Assembly: GCA_012512855.1 (NCBI GenBank)
Contig: JAAZDK010000225.1
Coordinates: 1 to 36,457 of the forward strand
Reading direction: 5' to 3'
Length of the DNA: 36,457 nt
Source of the DNA: Clostridiales bacterium
GTDB taxonomy: Bacteria; Bacillota; Clostridia; Lachnospirales; Lachnospiraceae
Positions within the stretch are counted from its first letter, which is position 1. The number at the start of each line of letters is the position of its first letter. Of the stretch, positions 16,978 through 25,720 are shown piece by piece. Both the position numbers and the translations under genes were made by a program. A model generated the notes under the pieces. The model saw nothing but the letters and a program-made list of their open reading frames with translations, was not told the DNA's origin and did not search any database.

Positions 16978-17928
16978 TTATCTTTCCTCCCTGAAATAAT
17001 TTATACCGCATCCTGCCGGTTGAACTCCCTTCTTGGTCTTTTTCATGGATGTGATAATCAAAATGAGAGTTGTGATAAGGAATGGAAGCATAACATAAAA
17101 GGCATTTGGAAGCTCAATAATATTTCTGGGGACATAAAACTGCAGAACCGAAAATGCGCCGAACACCAAAGAGCCAAAGATTGCCTTCGCAGGATTCCAG
17201 GCTGCAAAGATAACCAGGGCCACAGCAATCCAGCCCTGGCCGTTGACAACATTGCTGTTGTTCCAGATGCCTCCCCCGTTAATAAGGGAAAGATAGGCTC
17301 CGCCCAGGGCACAGATACCCCCTCCAAGGCAAATATGAATATATTTTACAGCGTATACATTGATTCCGGCGGCATCTGCAGCTGCGGCAGATTCACCTAC
17401 TGCCCGCATATTCAGACCTGCCCTGGTCCTGCTCATATATATGGTGCAAATTACAGCAATGATTATCGATATGTAGACCAAAGGATTATGGGAAAAGAGA
17501 AGCTTGCCAAGCACCGGTATATCCCCCAAAAGAGGCAGGGGCTGTTCCGATATGGATTTTATAAAGCTTTCCGAAAGCTTGGGAGAGCCTCCCGCCTTGC
17601 TTATCATTGATTCACCGAAAAATTTGGCATAGCCTGCTCCGAATATTGAAAGGGCCAGACCCGTCACATTCTGGTTTGCCATAAGGCTTACCGTAAGAAG
17701 CGCATATATCATGGCCGCGAGCACTCCTGTTCCGAAGGCGGCCAAAAGGGCAAGGGCAAGGCTGTCGGTTTTATATGCAGTGTAGAAGCTGACAAAGGCT
17801 CCCATAAACATCATGCCCTCAACACCCAGATTGAGGTTGCCGCTTTTTTCAGTCATTATCTCGCCGGTGGTGCCAAACAGCAAGGGACATCCGGCTTTTA
17901 TTGCAGCGAACAGAAAGTTAATTATCAT
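16978..17928 (-). CDS. nupQ: Nucleoside ABC transporter permease NupQ-like
   Basis: This is the second permease of a BmpA/NupNOPQ-type nucleoside importer in the cytoplasmic membrane. The 316-residue protein has about nine hydrophobic helices and the typical opening with GEIMTEKSGNLNLGVEGMMFMGA near 22-44, plus the glycine-rich segment GRAGLNMRAVGESAAAADAAGINV-like (read here as TRAGLNMRAVGE, AAGINVYAVKY) that contacts the ATPase. Its start overlaps the previous permease stop by four bases (ATGA). It is the last gene of the cluster. No clear terminator follows. Confidence 0.92.
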   Translation of the reverse strand: MIINFLFAAIKAGCPLLFGTTGEIMTEKSGNLNLGVEGMMFMGAFVSFYTAYKTDSLALALLAAFGTGVLAAMIYALLTVSLMANQNVTGLALSIFGAGYAKFFGESMISKAGGSPKLSESFIKSISEQPLPLLGDIPVLGKLLFSHNPLVYISIIIAVICTIYMSRTRAGLNMRAVGESAAAADAAGINVYAVKYIHICLGGGICALGGAYLSLINGGGIWNNSNVVNGQGWIAVALVIFAAWNPAKAIFGSLVFGAFSVLQFYVPRNIIELPNAFYVMLPFLITTLILIITSMKKTKKGVQPAGCGINYFREER

Positions 17929-19019
17929 AGCTTTTTCCTTACCTTTCTAAATACAATACGGTATCTGGTAAAGAAGTCCATGCCCAGTATGGTAAACAGA
18001 ATGATACCCTGCAGTATGCTGGAAACCGACTGGGACAGACCGTAACTGCTTTGCATAACACTGCTGCCCTTCTCCAGAATGGCAAAAAACATGGTCACTA
18101 TAAGAATAATCAAGGGATTCAGTCTGGCAAGCCATGCTACTATTATGGCAGTAAAGCCGACTCCTCCGGCGACCCCGTCACCTAAGGTATGAGCCGCTCC
18201 CGATACCTGAATCATACCGGCCATACCGCATATAGCCCCGCTGATAAACATAGTACGCATGACAATCTTTTTAACATTCATTCCGGCATAGCGGGCGGTA
18301 TTTACGCTTTCACCCACTACACTGATTTCATAGCCCTGCTTTGAATACTTCAGATATATAAACATAACCAATGTCAGTATAAGTGCAATCAGCCAGCCTG
18401 CATGCACTCCGAAAATTAAATCCAGTCTGGCATTTTTGTCAAATGAGGCTATCTTGGGAAAGCCCGATGAGCTGGGATCACGCCAGGGGCCTTCCGTCAG
18501 GTATTTGATCATATATAGAGCTATATAATTAAGCATCAGAGTAAATAAGGTCTCATTGGTGCCAAACTTGGTCTTAAAGTATGCCGGTAACAGTCCCCAT
18601 AAGCCGCCTCCCAGCATTCCTGCCAAAAACATTACAAGCAGCAGCAAATAATGGGGCAAATGAGCCCAGAAGAGGGCAAAATATGTGGCAAAAATCCCTC
18701 CCATTATTATCTGGCCTTCCGCACCTATATTCCAGAATTTCATCTTAAAAGCGGGAGTGATGCCCAAAGACGCTATCAGGAGGGGAATTGCTATCTTTAT
18801 GGTACCGCTTGCTGCAAGCTTGCTTCTCCATGCTCCCTGCAAAATCGACCAATAGATATCTGTCGGATTGTGGCCGATTATAAGAATGAAAGCTCCTCCC
18901 GCAGCTATGGCAATGGCCAGACCCAGCAGAGAAAGGAGGGCCGTCTTTGTATAGCCCAGCTCGGCCTTCTTAACTACACGCATCAGAGGTTCTTTTATGC
19001 TATGTGCATTGTCCTTCAT
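17925..19019 (-). CDS. nupP: Nucleoside ABC transporter permease NupP-like
   Basis: This is the first permease of the nucleoside importer. It has 364 residues, multiple membrane helices, the conserved NIGAEGQIIMGGIFATYFAL stretch near 96-115 and SVVGESVNTARYAGMNVKKI near 230-249. The latter is the coupling segment shared with the partner permease. Its ATG overlaps the ATPase stop codon by one base (TAATG), which gives tight coupling and balanced subunit production. Family relatives carry purine and pyrimidine nucleosides. Confidence 0.93.
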   Translation of the reverse strand: MKDNAHSIKEPLMRVVKKAELGYTKTALLSLLGLAIAIAAGGAFILIIGHNPTDIYWSILQGAWRSKLAASGTIKIAIPLLIASLGITPAFKMKFWNIGAEGQIIMGGIFATYFALFWAHLPHYLLLLVMFLAGMLGGGLWGLLPAYFKTKFGTNETLFTLMLNYIALYMIKYLTEGPWRDPSSSGFPKIASFDKNARLDLIFGVHAGWLIALILTLVMFIYLKYSKQGYEISVVGESVNTARYAGMNVKKIVMRTMFISGAICGMAGMIQVSGAAHTLGDGVAGGVGFTAIIVAWLARLNPLIILIVTMFFAILEKGSSVMQSSYGLSQSVSSILQGIILFTILGMDFFTRYRIVFRKVRKKL

Positions 19020-20560
19020 TAGTTATTTCCCCCTTCCTGCAGGTCAGGTCTGTCACTAGCTGCGCCGGTCATCAAAAGCCCCAGCTCTTCCTTGCTGACC
19101 TCTTTTGCATTCACTATACCGGTAATTCGGCCATGGCACAGAACCATTATGCGATCGCATAGCTCCAGCAAAACGTCCAGATCCTCACCGATGAACAGGA
19201 TGGCGACACCCTTTTTCTTCTGTTCATTCAGCATATCGTATATGGTATAGGATGAATTTATATCAAGTCCTCTCACAGGATATGCAGTAATGAGTACATT
19301 AGGGTCAGATTCGATCTCCCTGCCTAAAAGTACCTTTTGCACATTTCCACCCGAAAGCTTCCTGACAGGGGCATCAACACTCGGGGTTGCTATATCAAGC
19401 TGCTCAACAAGCCTTCTTGCCAGAGCCCTCGCTTCCTTTTTTCTAACAAAGGGGCCTTTGCCCTGATAATATTTTTTCAGCAGCAGATTATCAACAAGGC
19501 TCAGGGAAGCGGCCAGCCCCATACCCAGACGATCCTCAGGAATAAAGCTCATACTGATGCCAAGATTGATTATTTCCTTAGGAGATTTGCCAATCAGATT
19601 TTCCTTATTATACAGTATTGCCCCCTTCTTTACAGGCATCAAACCGGCTATAGCTTCACACAGCTCCTTCTGGCCGCTGCCGGCCACACCTGCCACTCCC
19701 AAGATCTCGCCCTTTTTAAGATTAAAGGAAATATCCCTGATGGTTTCAAAGCCCTCCTCATCCGCCACTGTAAGATGATGTACCTCCAGCAGGCTTTCGT
19801 CATATTCCGGCTCAGGACGGTATATGGAAAGCTCAACCGATCTTCCCACCATAAGCTCGGTTAGCTCCTTAATGTTTGTTTCGGCAGTATTGACAGTGGC
19901 AACGCTTTGCCCCTTACGCAAAATAGTTACCCGGTCACTGATTTCCATAACCTCATTCAGCTTGTGGGTAATGATAATTATGGCGCAGCCCTCCTGCTTC
20001 ATCCTCCTGAGGATATCAAAAAGCCTCCTTGTTTCCTGGGGTGTTAATACCGCTGTCGGCTCATCGAGTATCAGAATATTGGCATTACGGTAAAGCACCT
20101 TGAGTATCTCTACCGTCTGCTTCTCACTGACGGACATATCGTGTACCTTTTTTAAGGGATCTATCTCCAGACCAAAACGCCTGGAAATGCTTCTGATTTT
20201 TTCTGCCCTGGATTTTTTAAGGAAAAGCCCCTTTTCCTTTGAGCCCATAATTATATTGTCGGCTGCCGTCAGGGATTCCACCAGCTTGAAATGCTGATGA
20301 ATCATGCCAATTCCCAATTTGATGGCTGCCTTGGGTGAATTGATTACAACACTTTTGCCGTTAATAAAAATAGAACCGCTGTCCGGCTTATATATGCCCG
20401 ACAGCATGTTCATCAGGGTAGTTTTTCCCGAACCGTTTTCGCCAAGCAGGGCGAGAATTTCACCCTGCCTGACGGATAAATCTATACCGGCATTAGCCAC
20501 TACCGGGCCAAAGCTTTTGGTAATCTGCTTCAGTTCGATTGCCATTACATCATTATTCAT
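19019..20560 (-). CDS. nupO: Nucleoside ABC transporter ATPase NupO-like (two ATPase domains)
   Basis: This cytoplasmic ATPase has two fused nucleotide-binding domains in 513 residues, as in sugar and nucleoside importers of the RbsA/NupO type. Domain 1 has Walker A G40-ENGSGKTT, a signature region MSVSEKQTVEILK, Walker B ILILDEPTAVLTP and the H-loop IIITHKLNEV. Domain 2 has a degenerate Walker A (GVAGSGQKEL), signature LSGGNVQK and an altered Walker B ITAYPVRGLD, lacking the usual catalytic context. That asymmetry is normal in this family. It lies 72 bases after bmpA. Confidence 0.95.
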   Translation of the reverse strand: MNNDVMAIELKQITKSFGPVVANAGIDLSVRQGEILALLGENGSGKTTLMNMLSGIYKPDSGSIFINGKSVVINSPKAAIKLGIGMIHQHFKLVESLTAADNIIMGSKEKGLFLKKSRAEKIRSISRRFGLEIDPLKKVHDMSVSEKQTVEILKVLYRNANILILDEPTAVLTPQETRRLFDILRRMKQEGCAIIIITHKLNEVMEISDRVTILRKGQSVATVNTAETNIKELTELMVGRSVELSIYRPEPEYDESLLEVHHLTVADEEGFETIRDISFNLKKGEILGVAGVAGSGQKELCEAIAGLMPVKKGAILYNKENLIGKSPKEIINLGISMSFIPEDRLGMGLAASLSLVDNLLLKKYYQGKGPFVRKKEARALARRLVEQLDIATPSVDAPVRKLSGGNVQKVLLGREIESDPNVLITAYPVRGLDINSSYTIYDMLNEQKKKGVAILFIGEDLDVLLELCDRIMVLCHGRITGIVNAKEVSKEELGLLMTGAASDRPDLQEGGNN

Positions 20561-20632
20561 AGCTACCTCATATGTAATTAATCTCTGATAATTGCCGGGT
20601 AAAATCTAACATCGGTTATCATAATATTTCTG

Positions 20633-21766
20633 TTATTCAGCTACTACATTTCTGTAATACCAGTTCATCTTTCCACCGGTTATATCAGAATCGGAGAGGA
20701 ACTCGCCCTCCTTGCAGATCTGGTTGCCTTCGTTGTCAAAGATATCGCCTTCAAACACCTTATAGCCATCCAGTATCCTCTTTCTTGCAGCCTCAATTGC
20801 CTCAGCCGTTCCATCGGCGCAATTTTCAGACAGAGGGGAGATATCAACAAGGCCATCCCCCATACCGCCAAAGTAATTCTCATTTGTCCAGTTTCCTTCA
20901 ATAACGGCCTTTACAGCTGCTGTATAGTAAGCGCCCCATTTCCATATGGGAGCTGTCAGATGTGCCTTCGGTGCATCCTTGGTCATGTCGGAGTTATAGC
21001 CGCAGCCCCATACTCCTCTTTCCTCTGCTGCCAGCTGAGGTGCTGTTGTGTCGGCATGCTGGGCGATTACATCACAGCCCATATCAAGAAGAGCCTCTGC
21101 TGCCTGCTTCTCAAGTGTGGGATCAAACCAGGTGTTGGTTACCTTTACATATACCTTTGCATCAGGATTTACAGATTCAATTCCCATTGCAAATGCGTTA
21201 ATTCCACCGGTAACCTCGGCATTGTCCTTGCCCATGGCGGCAACATAACCGATTTTATTGCTCTTAGTTTTCAGACCTGCTGCAATACCTGCAAGATAAC
21301 GGGCCTGATAGATCCTTCCGAAATAATTGTTGAAATTCTTGTCATTACTCTTGTAGCCTGAGCAGTGGGAGAAGATTATATCAGGATGCTCCTCCGCCAT
21401 TTCAGCCATCATGTCCATATAGCCCCAGCTGGTACCAAATATAATATGGGCACCCTCTTCAACGCATTCCTCAAGGGCTGTCTTTATTGCAACCGCATCC
21501 GTATCATCCACATTGTTTTTGCGGATAATCTGATTATCGGCAAGTCCCAGCTCCTTCTGCATGGCTATAATGCCCTGATCATGAGCATATGTATAACCGG
21601 CTCCGTCTGCAGGATTACCGATATGAATTACAGCAACCTTAATTTTGTCCTTGGATATGCCGGCCGACGCACCGCCGCTTTCCTTGCTGTCATCCGTCTT
21701 TTTGCAGGCTGTCATAGATGCAGCCATGGCAACTATAAGCAGTAACGTTACTAACCTCTTCAGCAT
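20633..21766 (-). CDS. bmpA: BmpA-type nucleoside-binding lipoprotein
   Basis: This is the substrate receptor of the nucleoside importer, anchored outside the membrane by lipid. The signal peptide ends in SMTAC with C21 as the lipidated residue. The mature domain is of the PnrA/BmpA class: VAVIHIGNPADGAGYTYAHDQG near 50-71, EEGAHIIFGTSWGYMD, then GYVAAMGKDNAEVTGGINAFAMG, and GCDVIAQHADTTAPQLAA, which is a hallmark of the family. The length of 377 is typical. It is the first of the four transporter genes and lies 79 bases after xpt. The gap contains a short hairpin. Confidence 0.94.
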   Translation of the reverse strand: MLKRLVTLLLIVAMAASMTACKKTDDSKESGGASAGISKDKIKVAVIHIGNPADGAGYTYAHDQGIIAMQKELGLADNQIIRKNNVDDTDAVAIKTALEECVEEGAHIIFGTSWGYMDMMAEMAEEHPDIIFSHCSGYKSNDKNFNNYFGRIYQARYLAGIAAGLKTKSNKIGYVAAMGKDNAEVTGGINAFAMGIESVNPDAKVYVKVTNTWFDPTLEKQAAEALLDMGCDVIAQHADTTAPQLAAEERGVWGCGYNSDMTKDAPKAHLTAPIWKWGAYYTAAVKAVIEGNWTNENYFGGMGDGLVDISPLSENCADGTAEAIEAARKRILDGYKVFEGDIFDNEGNQICKEGEFLSDSDITGGKMNWYYRNVVAE

Positions 21767-21828
21767 TGCAATATTTCCTCCTTAAATAAAAAATGTTTTG
21801 GTAATATTGTTTTAAAGCTTTTATATAC

Positions 21829-21844
21829 AAGGCTGTGCAGCCTT
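21829..21844 (-). terminator. Small hairpin between xpt and bmpA
   Basis: AAGGCT and AGCCTT pair around a four-base loop directly after the xpt stop codon. The following minus-strand bases are TTGTATATAAAA, not a true T-run. It is at best a weak terminator or an mRNA-stabilising hairpin, allowing part of the transcripts to continue into bmpA. Confidence 0.35.
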
Positions 21845-21845
21845 A

Positions 21846-22427
21846 TCAGTCCTGTCTGCGAAATATTATTCCATTTATCTCATCCATGGACTCGATTATC
21901 GCCAATGATTCGACACGAAGTCCTTTTTGCCTCAGGAGCTTTCCTCCCTCCTGGAATGCCTTCTCTATTACAATCCCTGCACCAACCAAAGTGGCATCTG
22001 CATCCTCGACCAGCTTGGACAAGCCTAAAAGCGCATTGCCGTTGGCCAGAAAATCATCAATTATAAGCACCTTGTCCTCCGGCCCCAGAAAATCCTTAGA
22101 AACCATTATCTCATACTCACGACCGTGAGTGAAGGATTCCACCTTGGCTGTATATACATCACCGGCTATATTTTTCGTCTTGCTCTTTTTGGCAAAAACC
22201 ACTGGTACCTTAAAATATCGAGCAGCTATACAGGCTATGCCAATTCCTGAGGCTTCTATGGTCAATATCTTACTTACCTCACAATCGGCAAATCTTCTTT
22301 TAAACTCTAATCCCAGCTCTTCAAACAGGTCTATATCCATCTGATGGTTCAAAAAGCTGTCGACCTTCAATATATTGCCTGCCCTTACCTTGCCGTCCCT
22401 TCTGATTCTGTCCTCCAATAGCTTCAT
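21846..22427 (-). CDS. xpt: Xanthine phosphoribosyltransferase
   Basis: Xpt converts xanthine plus PRPP into XMP in purine salvage. The 193-residue protein matches the family in length and motifs: VDSFLNHQMDIDLFEELG near 23-40, TIEASGIGIACIAARYFKVPVVFAKK near 57-82, and the PRPP loop VLIIDDFLANGNALLGL near 122-138 with both aspartates present. Location directly upstream of a nucleoside importer in the same orientation fits a purine acquisition unit. No purine riboswitch core (TATAA, then CTACC and GACTA elements) is visible in the 320 bases upstream, unlike in many Firmicutes. Confidence 0.95.
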   Translation of the reverse strand: MKLLEDRIRRDGKVRAGNILKVDSFLNHQMDIDLFEELGLEFKRRFADCEVSKILTIEASGIGIACIAARYFKVPVVFAKKSKTKNIAGDVYTAKVESFTHGREYEIMVSKDFLGPEDKVLIIDDFLANGNALLGLSKLVEDADATLVGAGIVIEKAFQEGGKLLRQKGLRVESLAIIESMDEINGIIFRRQD

Positions 22428-22595
22428 AATGCACTCAACGCCTTCCTTAACTGCTGATCATATATCAGTTTATATCCGAACCTCTTACAATAAAAATCCA
22501 TATAGTTATCTTATACTTAGCAATTTCATTTTACAATTTAATATAATTAATAAGAAACATAACTATATCTAATAAAATGGTTGTAATTAATTCCA

Positions 22596-22690
22596 TTCTC
22601 CCCCAATTGTGGAGAACTGACAGGCAATCAGCCTCCTGTCCCGTACAGGCCTGCGCTATAAACGGATTCTTATTAAGCTTCCGGCTGATT
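22596..22690. other. Structured segment between divergent xpt and amine oxidase genes
   Basis: Several inverted repeats overlap here. TTCTCC/GGAGAA pairs 22596-22601 with 22611-22616. GACAGG/CCTGTC pairs 22619-22624 with 22635-22640. CCTGT/ACAGG pairs 22635-22639 with 22645-22649. AATCAGCC/GGCTGATT pairs 22626-22633 with 22683-22690, closing over the third hairpin and a small CGGA/TCCG stem as a three-way junction. The GACAGG hairpin and the junction exclude each other. On the plus strand the closing stem is followed by TTGTTATATT. It could be a leader of either gene or a double-stranded operator region. It matches no riboswitch class known to me. The rest of the 325-base gap is AT-rich and without recognisable genes. 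Confidence 0.4.
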
Positions 22691-22752
22691 TTGTTATATT
22701 ATGATCTCGGCGCTAATATATTTCTACTGTAATAATAAATAGGAGCAAAATC

Positions 22753-24435
22753 ATGCAATCTTCTTTGAACCTTGTCAACAATCCAACTGATGAGCAGAGG
22801 CGCAGGATGCTGAAGGAGACCTGCGAGAATGCCGGCAGGCCGGAGGATTATGATTACATCCTTCAATATTTAAGCCCGCCTCCTGAAATTACCAGCATTG
22901 TACCGGCAGGGGCCCTTAAGGGGGTAAAAATAGGCATAGTTGGCGGAGGACTGGCCGGTTTGGCTTCTGCCTACGAATTGCGCAAGCTTGGTGCCGATAT
23001 CACTATTATGGAGGCAAATACTGACAGAATCGGCGGTAGAGTATACACCTACTACTATGATGCAAATGGTCAGTATTACGGGGAATATGGCGCATACAGA
23101 ATTCCGGTTTCCCATGAAACGACCTGGTTTTATATCAATATTTTCGGATTGGACACCACATCCTTAACTCCCCCGAAACGCAACAATTTTTATTACGTCC
23201 ATAATGTCCGGATAAGGGTTACTGATTCTATAGAGCAATATATCTATCCCAAATATAATCTTACCTCCGAAGAGCAAAATACTCCCTGGAGAGCTCTTAA
23301 GGAATATGCCGATACATACCGTTTTCTGCAGCTGACAGCTGAGGAACGCTCCCAGCTTATACGTATCCTGCCTGAATACTCTCCGGAATTTCTTTCCTTA
23401 ACTGAAATCAGTCTCAGGCAAAATTACGAAATGCTTGGCTTAAGCCAGGGGGCAATAGAACTGATATCCGGTCTTGACCCGGCAGCAGGTGCCCTGCTTA
23501 ATGTAAGCTATGCCGATATTGCCTCTGATGATTACAGCTTTGATTTTGTAAATATATTTGGAATCCAGGGGGGGATGGTAAAACTTCCACTAGCCTTCTT
23601 TGACTCATTTAAATCAAAAAATCCAAAGGGATACGGCAGCCTGTCCCAGTCCCAGATAGGCAGCGTATCCTACAAGGCCGGCCATATAGTAACAGGCATA
23701 TATCTGTCGGATTATAAAAACAAGATAGTGCTAAAATACAGGAACAGGATTGACGGCAATGATGCAGCCGATATTTTTGATTATGTAATATGCACAATAC
23801 CTCTGACCGCCCTGAGAACCGTTGATATAAGGCCCCGTTTTACAAACTCCAAGATACAGGCGATCATGGAGCAGTATTATACGGACGCAATGAAGGTCTC
23901 ATTCTTCTGCAACAGACGCTTTTGGGAGCGAAATACCGATTATGGCAATATAATCGGCGGAATATCCTTTACGGATTTGCCGATTCAGTCTATCTTATAT
24001 CCGCCCGATCATAACAGCTACCTGCCGGAAGCCAGCTGCACCAGCGAGGAGCCCGGAGTTCTTACAGCCTCCTATACCCTGGCTCATAATTCAGTCCGGC
24101 TCGGCGGAATGTACGACAATCTAAGATACGAGACAATAAGGCAGAATGTTGAGGAGGTTCATGGTCTGCCCAGGGGATTCTTAAGCTCCTTTGTTCAATA
24201 TCACAAGGCTGTTCACTGGAATGCCGAGCCCTTGTACCGGGGCGCTTTTAGTCTTGATTTGCCCGGACAGAAGAAGCTTTTTTCATATGAGCTGCAGCAG
24301 CCTGAATATAACGGCAGATTATATCTGGCGGGTGAGCATGTGTCTGCCAAGCACGGCTGGATGCAGGGAGCCCTGTACAGCGCTAAAGACACAGCCAACA
24401 GGCTGGCAATGCATTTTTTCAGCAAATATGTGTAA
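22753..24435 (+). CDS. Flavin-dependent amine/amino acid oxidase family protein
   Basis: The 560-residue FAD enzyme belongs to the flavin amine oxidase family. It has a Rossmann FAD motif G64-G-G-L-A-G69 in IGIVGGGLAGLASAYELRK, an acidic E87 binding ribose, R92-I-G-G-R96, and the C-terminal FAD motif YLAGEHVS near 524-531. An N-terminal extension of about 56 residues precedes the FAD domain, as in L-amino-acid oxidase relatives. The substrate is unknown. The usual members make hydrogen peroxide from oxygen, which is odd in a presumed anaerobe, so it may use another acceptor or act in oxygen removal. AGGAG lies seven bases before the ATG. It is probably monocistronic. Confidence 0.88.
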   Translation: MQSSLNLVNNPTDEQRRRMLKETCENAGRPEDYDYILQYLSPPPEITSIVPAGALKGVKIGIVGGGLAGLASAYELRKLGADITIMEANTDRIGGRVYTYYYDANGQYYGEYGAYRIPVSHETTWFYINIFGLDTTSLTPPKRNNFYYVHNVRIRVTDSIEQYIYPKYNLTSEEQNTPWRALKEYADTYRFLQLTAEERSQLIRILPEYSPEFLSLTEISLRQNYEMLGLSQGAIELISGLDPAAGALLNVSYADIASDDYSFDFVNIFGIQGGMVKLPLAFFDSFKSKNPKGYGSLSQSQIGSVSYKAGHIVTGIYLSDYKNKIVLKYRNRIDGNDAADIFDYVICTIPLTALRTVDIRPRFTNSKIQAIMEQYYTDAMKVSFFCNRRFWERNTDYGNIIGGISFTDLPIQSILYPPDHNSYLPEASCTSEEPGVLTASYTLAHNSVRLGGMYDNLRYETIRQNVEEVHGLPRGFLSSFVQYHKAVHWNAEPLYRGAFSLDLPGQKKLFSYELQQPEYNGRLYLAGEHVSAKHGWMQGALYSAKDTANRLAMHFFSKYV

Positions 24436-24546
24436 TAAAGCGTTACTTAGGGACCTTGTGACTGAGGTAGCATGGCAAAGGTAGGGTGACAGAGGAAATC
24501 GCTACTGAAACTTATAATCCACAGTGTCACAGGAGGTGGAAGCTGT

Positions 24547-25389
24547 CTATAAGGGCATATACATCTCATACTGGGCCAGCTCATTTCTTGCAAAGCCCAT
24601 TTTTCTGACAAAGCCCTCAAGCGCAGCATTATTTGGAAAGCTGATATGCAAAGCTTCCAGCTTCAGGCTGCCCACCGCATGGGAAAGAAGGCTGCTTGCC
24701 AAGCCCTGGTGGCGGAAGAGAGGCCTTGTATACAGGAAATATATTTTTCCTGACTGCGCAATGCATAAAGCAGCCACAAGAGCATCTTCCTGATATATTC
24801 CATAGTTTTTAACACCACTTACCCCTTTTGCATAATCAATTCCATTCTGCCAGTTAATGTGGGTATCTATGCCTGCAGCAAGCTCTGTTATCTGTTCCCA
24901 GTCAAGCTCTTTAACCTCATGCCGGCAGTCATTAAAGATATCTGAGGCTGGTTTTAAATTAAAATATTGCAAATCATATATCTTTTGATAGCCAAGCTTT
25001 TTATAAAATTTTATAGCCCTGTCATTGCCTACTATTACCTCAAGAAACAGCTGCCTGCAGCCTAAGTCCATCGCCAGCTGACGATGAAGCTCAAATAGAG
25101 CCTTGCTGACCCCAAGGCCACGGTATTCCGGAACTACACTAAGCGCTCCGCAACGCAGTGTCAGGGTGCCCTCGTAGTTTTTCAAGCCGCTAAAAATAAT
25201 TCCAACAGGCTTTTCATCATCCAGTGCAATAAATGAATAATCCAGCCTGTTGCCCTCTCTTTCAAAAAAGGCAGAGTAAAAATGCTCCCAGCCAATTGTC
25301 GTTTTGATAATATAATCTGCAAATCCTGCCTGAAAGGCCTCATAAACCAAATGTAAATCCACTTCACTGCATTTTTTATAGCTAATCAT
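24547..25389 (-). CDS. Tandem GNAT-family N-acetyltransferase
   Basis: The 280-residue protein has two GNAT folds in a row. The N-terminal domain (about 1-145) carries the acetyl-CoA motif in CGALSVVPEYRGLGVSKALFE (R-G-L-G-V-S) and the NDRAIKFYKKLGY helix-strand typical of active enzymes. The C-terminal domain (about 155-280) has TRPLFRHQGLASSLLSHAV and a weaker NNAALEGFVRKMGFA. The acceptor substrate is unknown. GGAAGGAG precedes the ATG. It faces the amine oxidase convergently, with only 111 bases between and no clear terminator except a short GTGACA/TGTCAC repeat. Confidence 0.85.
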   Translation of the reverse strand: MISYKKCSEVDLHLVYEAFQAGFADYIIKTTIGWEHFYSAFFEREGNRLDYSFIALDDEKPVGIIFSGLKNYEGTLTLRCGALSVVPEYRGLGVSKALFELHRQLAMDLGCRQLFLEVIVGNDRAIKFYKKLGYQKIYDLQYFNLKPASDIFNDCRHEVKELDWEQITELAAGIDTHINWQNGIDYAKGVSGVKNYGIYQEDALVAALCIAQSGKIYFLYTRPLFRHQGLASSLLSHAVGSLKLEALHISFPNNAALEGFVRKMGFARNELAQYEMYMPL

Positions 25390-25579
25390 GTTCTGCTCCT
25401 TCCTGAGACTAAAATCTCAGTTATATTGTTGTCATTGCTTCAATCAGTTAACCTTGTGATAATACGGATGAGCTTTGCTCTGTCTGCTTTACTGGATGAA
25501 CTTCTTCATCTGAACCGGATTGCCTGCCGAAAGCAATCACAATAAATAGATTGCTTATGCAACAGGCCGCTAATAAAAA

Positions 25580-25616
25580 GCATGCTCCATGTAATAATAT
25601 CACATAAAGAGCATGC
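25580..25616 (-). terminator. Distal terminator behind the wall-anchored protein gene
   Basis: GCATGCTC/GAGCATGC arms (25580-25587 and 25609-25616) enclose a 21-base loop. On the minus strand the second arm is followed by TTTTTATT. It lies about 105 bases past the stop codon of the secreted protein gene and ends its transcript before the acetyltransferase gene. The rest of this gap (25390-25720) has no credible gene. Confidence 0.6.
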
Positions 25617-25653
25617 CTTCCATAAAAACATATTACCGGCAGAGCCTTAATAA

Positions 25654-25679
25654 GGCTGCCCTGAAGCCTCAAGGCAGCC
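25654..25679 (-). terminator. Proximal hairpin behind the wall-anchored protein gene
   Basis: GGCTGCC/GGCAGCC arms (25654-25660 and 25673-25679) form a GC-rich stem 42 bases past the stop codon. The bases after it on the minus strand (TTATTAAGG) are a poor T-run. It may act with the distal hairpin as a tandem terminator or protect the mRNA end. Confidence 0.45.
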
Positions 25680-25720
25680 TGTTATGTATCTTATTTTTAT
25701 GCTTAATTTTTAAAGCTTAG

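Noticed and set aside
22626-22690. tRNA-like cloverleaf
   Set aside because: It is too short, and has no T-arm GTTC motif and no anticodon arm of the proper size on either strand.
22428-22752. Purine riboswitch upstream of xpt
   Set aside because: The conserved core elements are absent on the minus strand. Only unrelated inverted repeats are present.
25448-25672. Minus-strand open frame of 74 codons
   Set aside because: Its start lies inside a terminator hairpin and the frame runs through a second terminator, so it is not a plausible gene.
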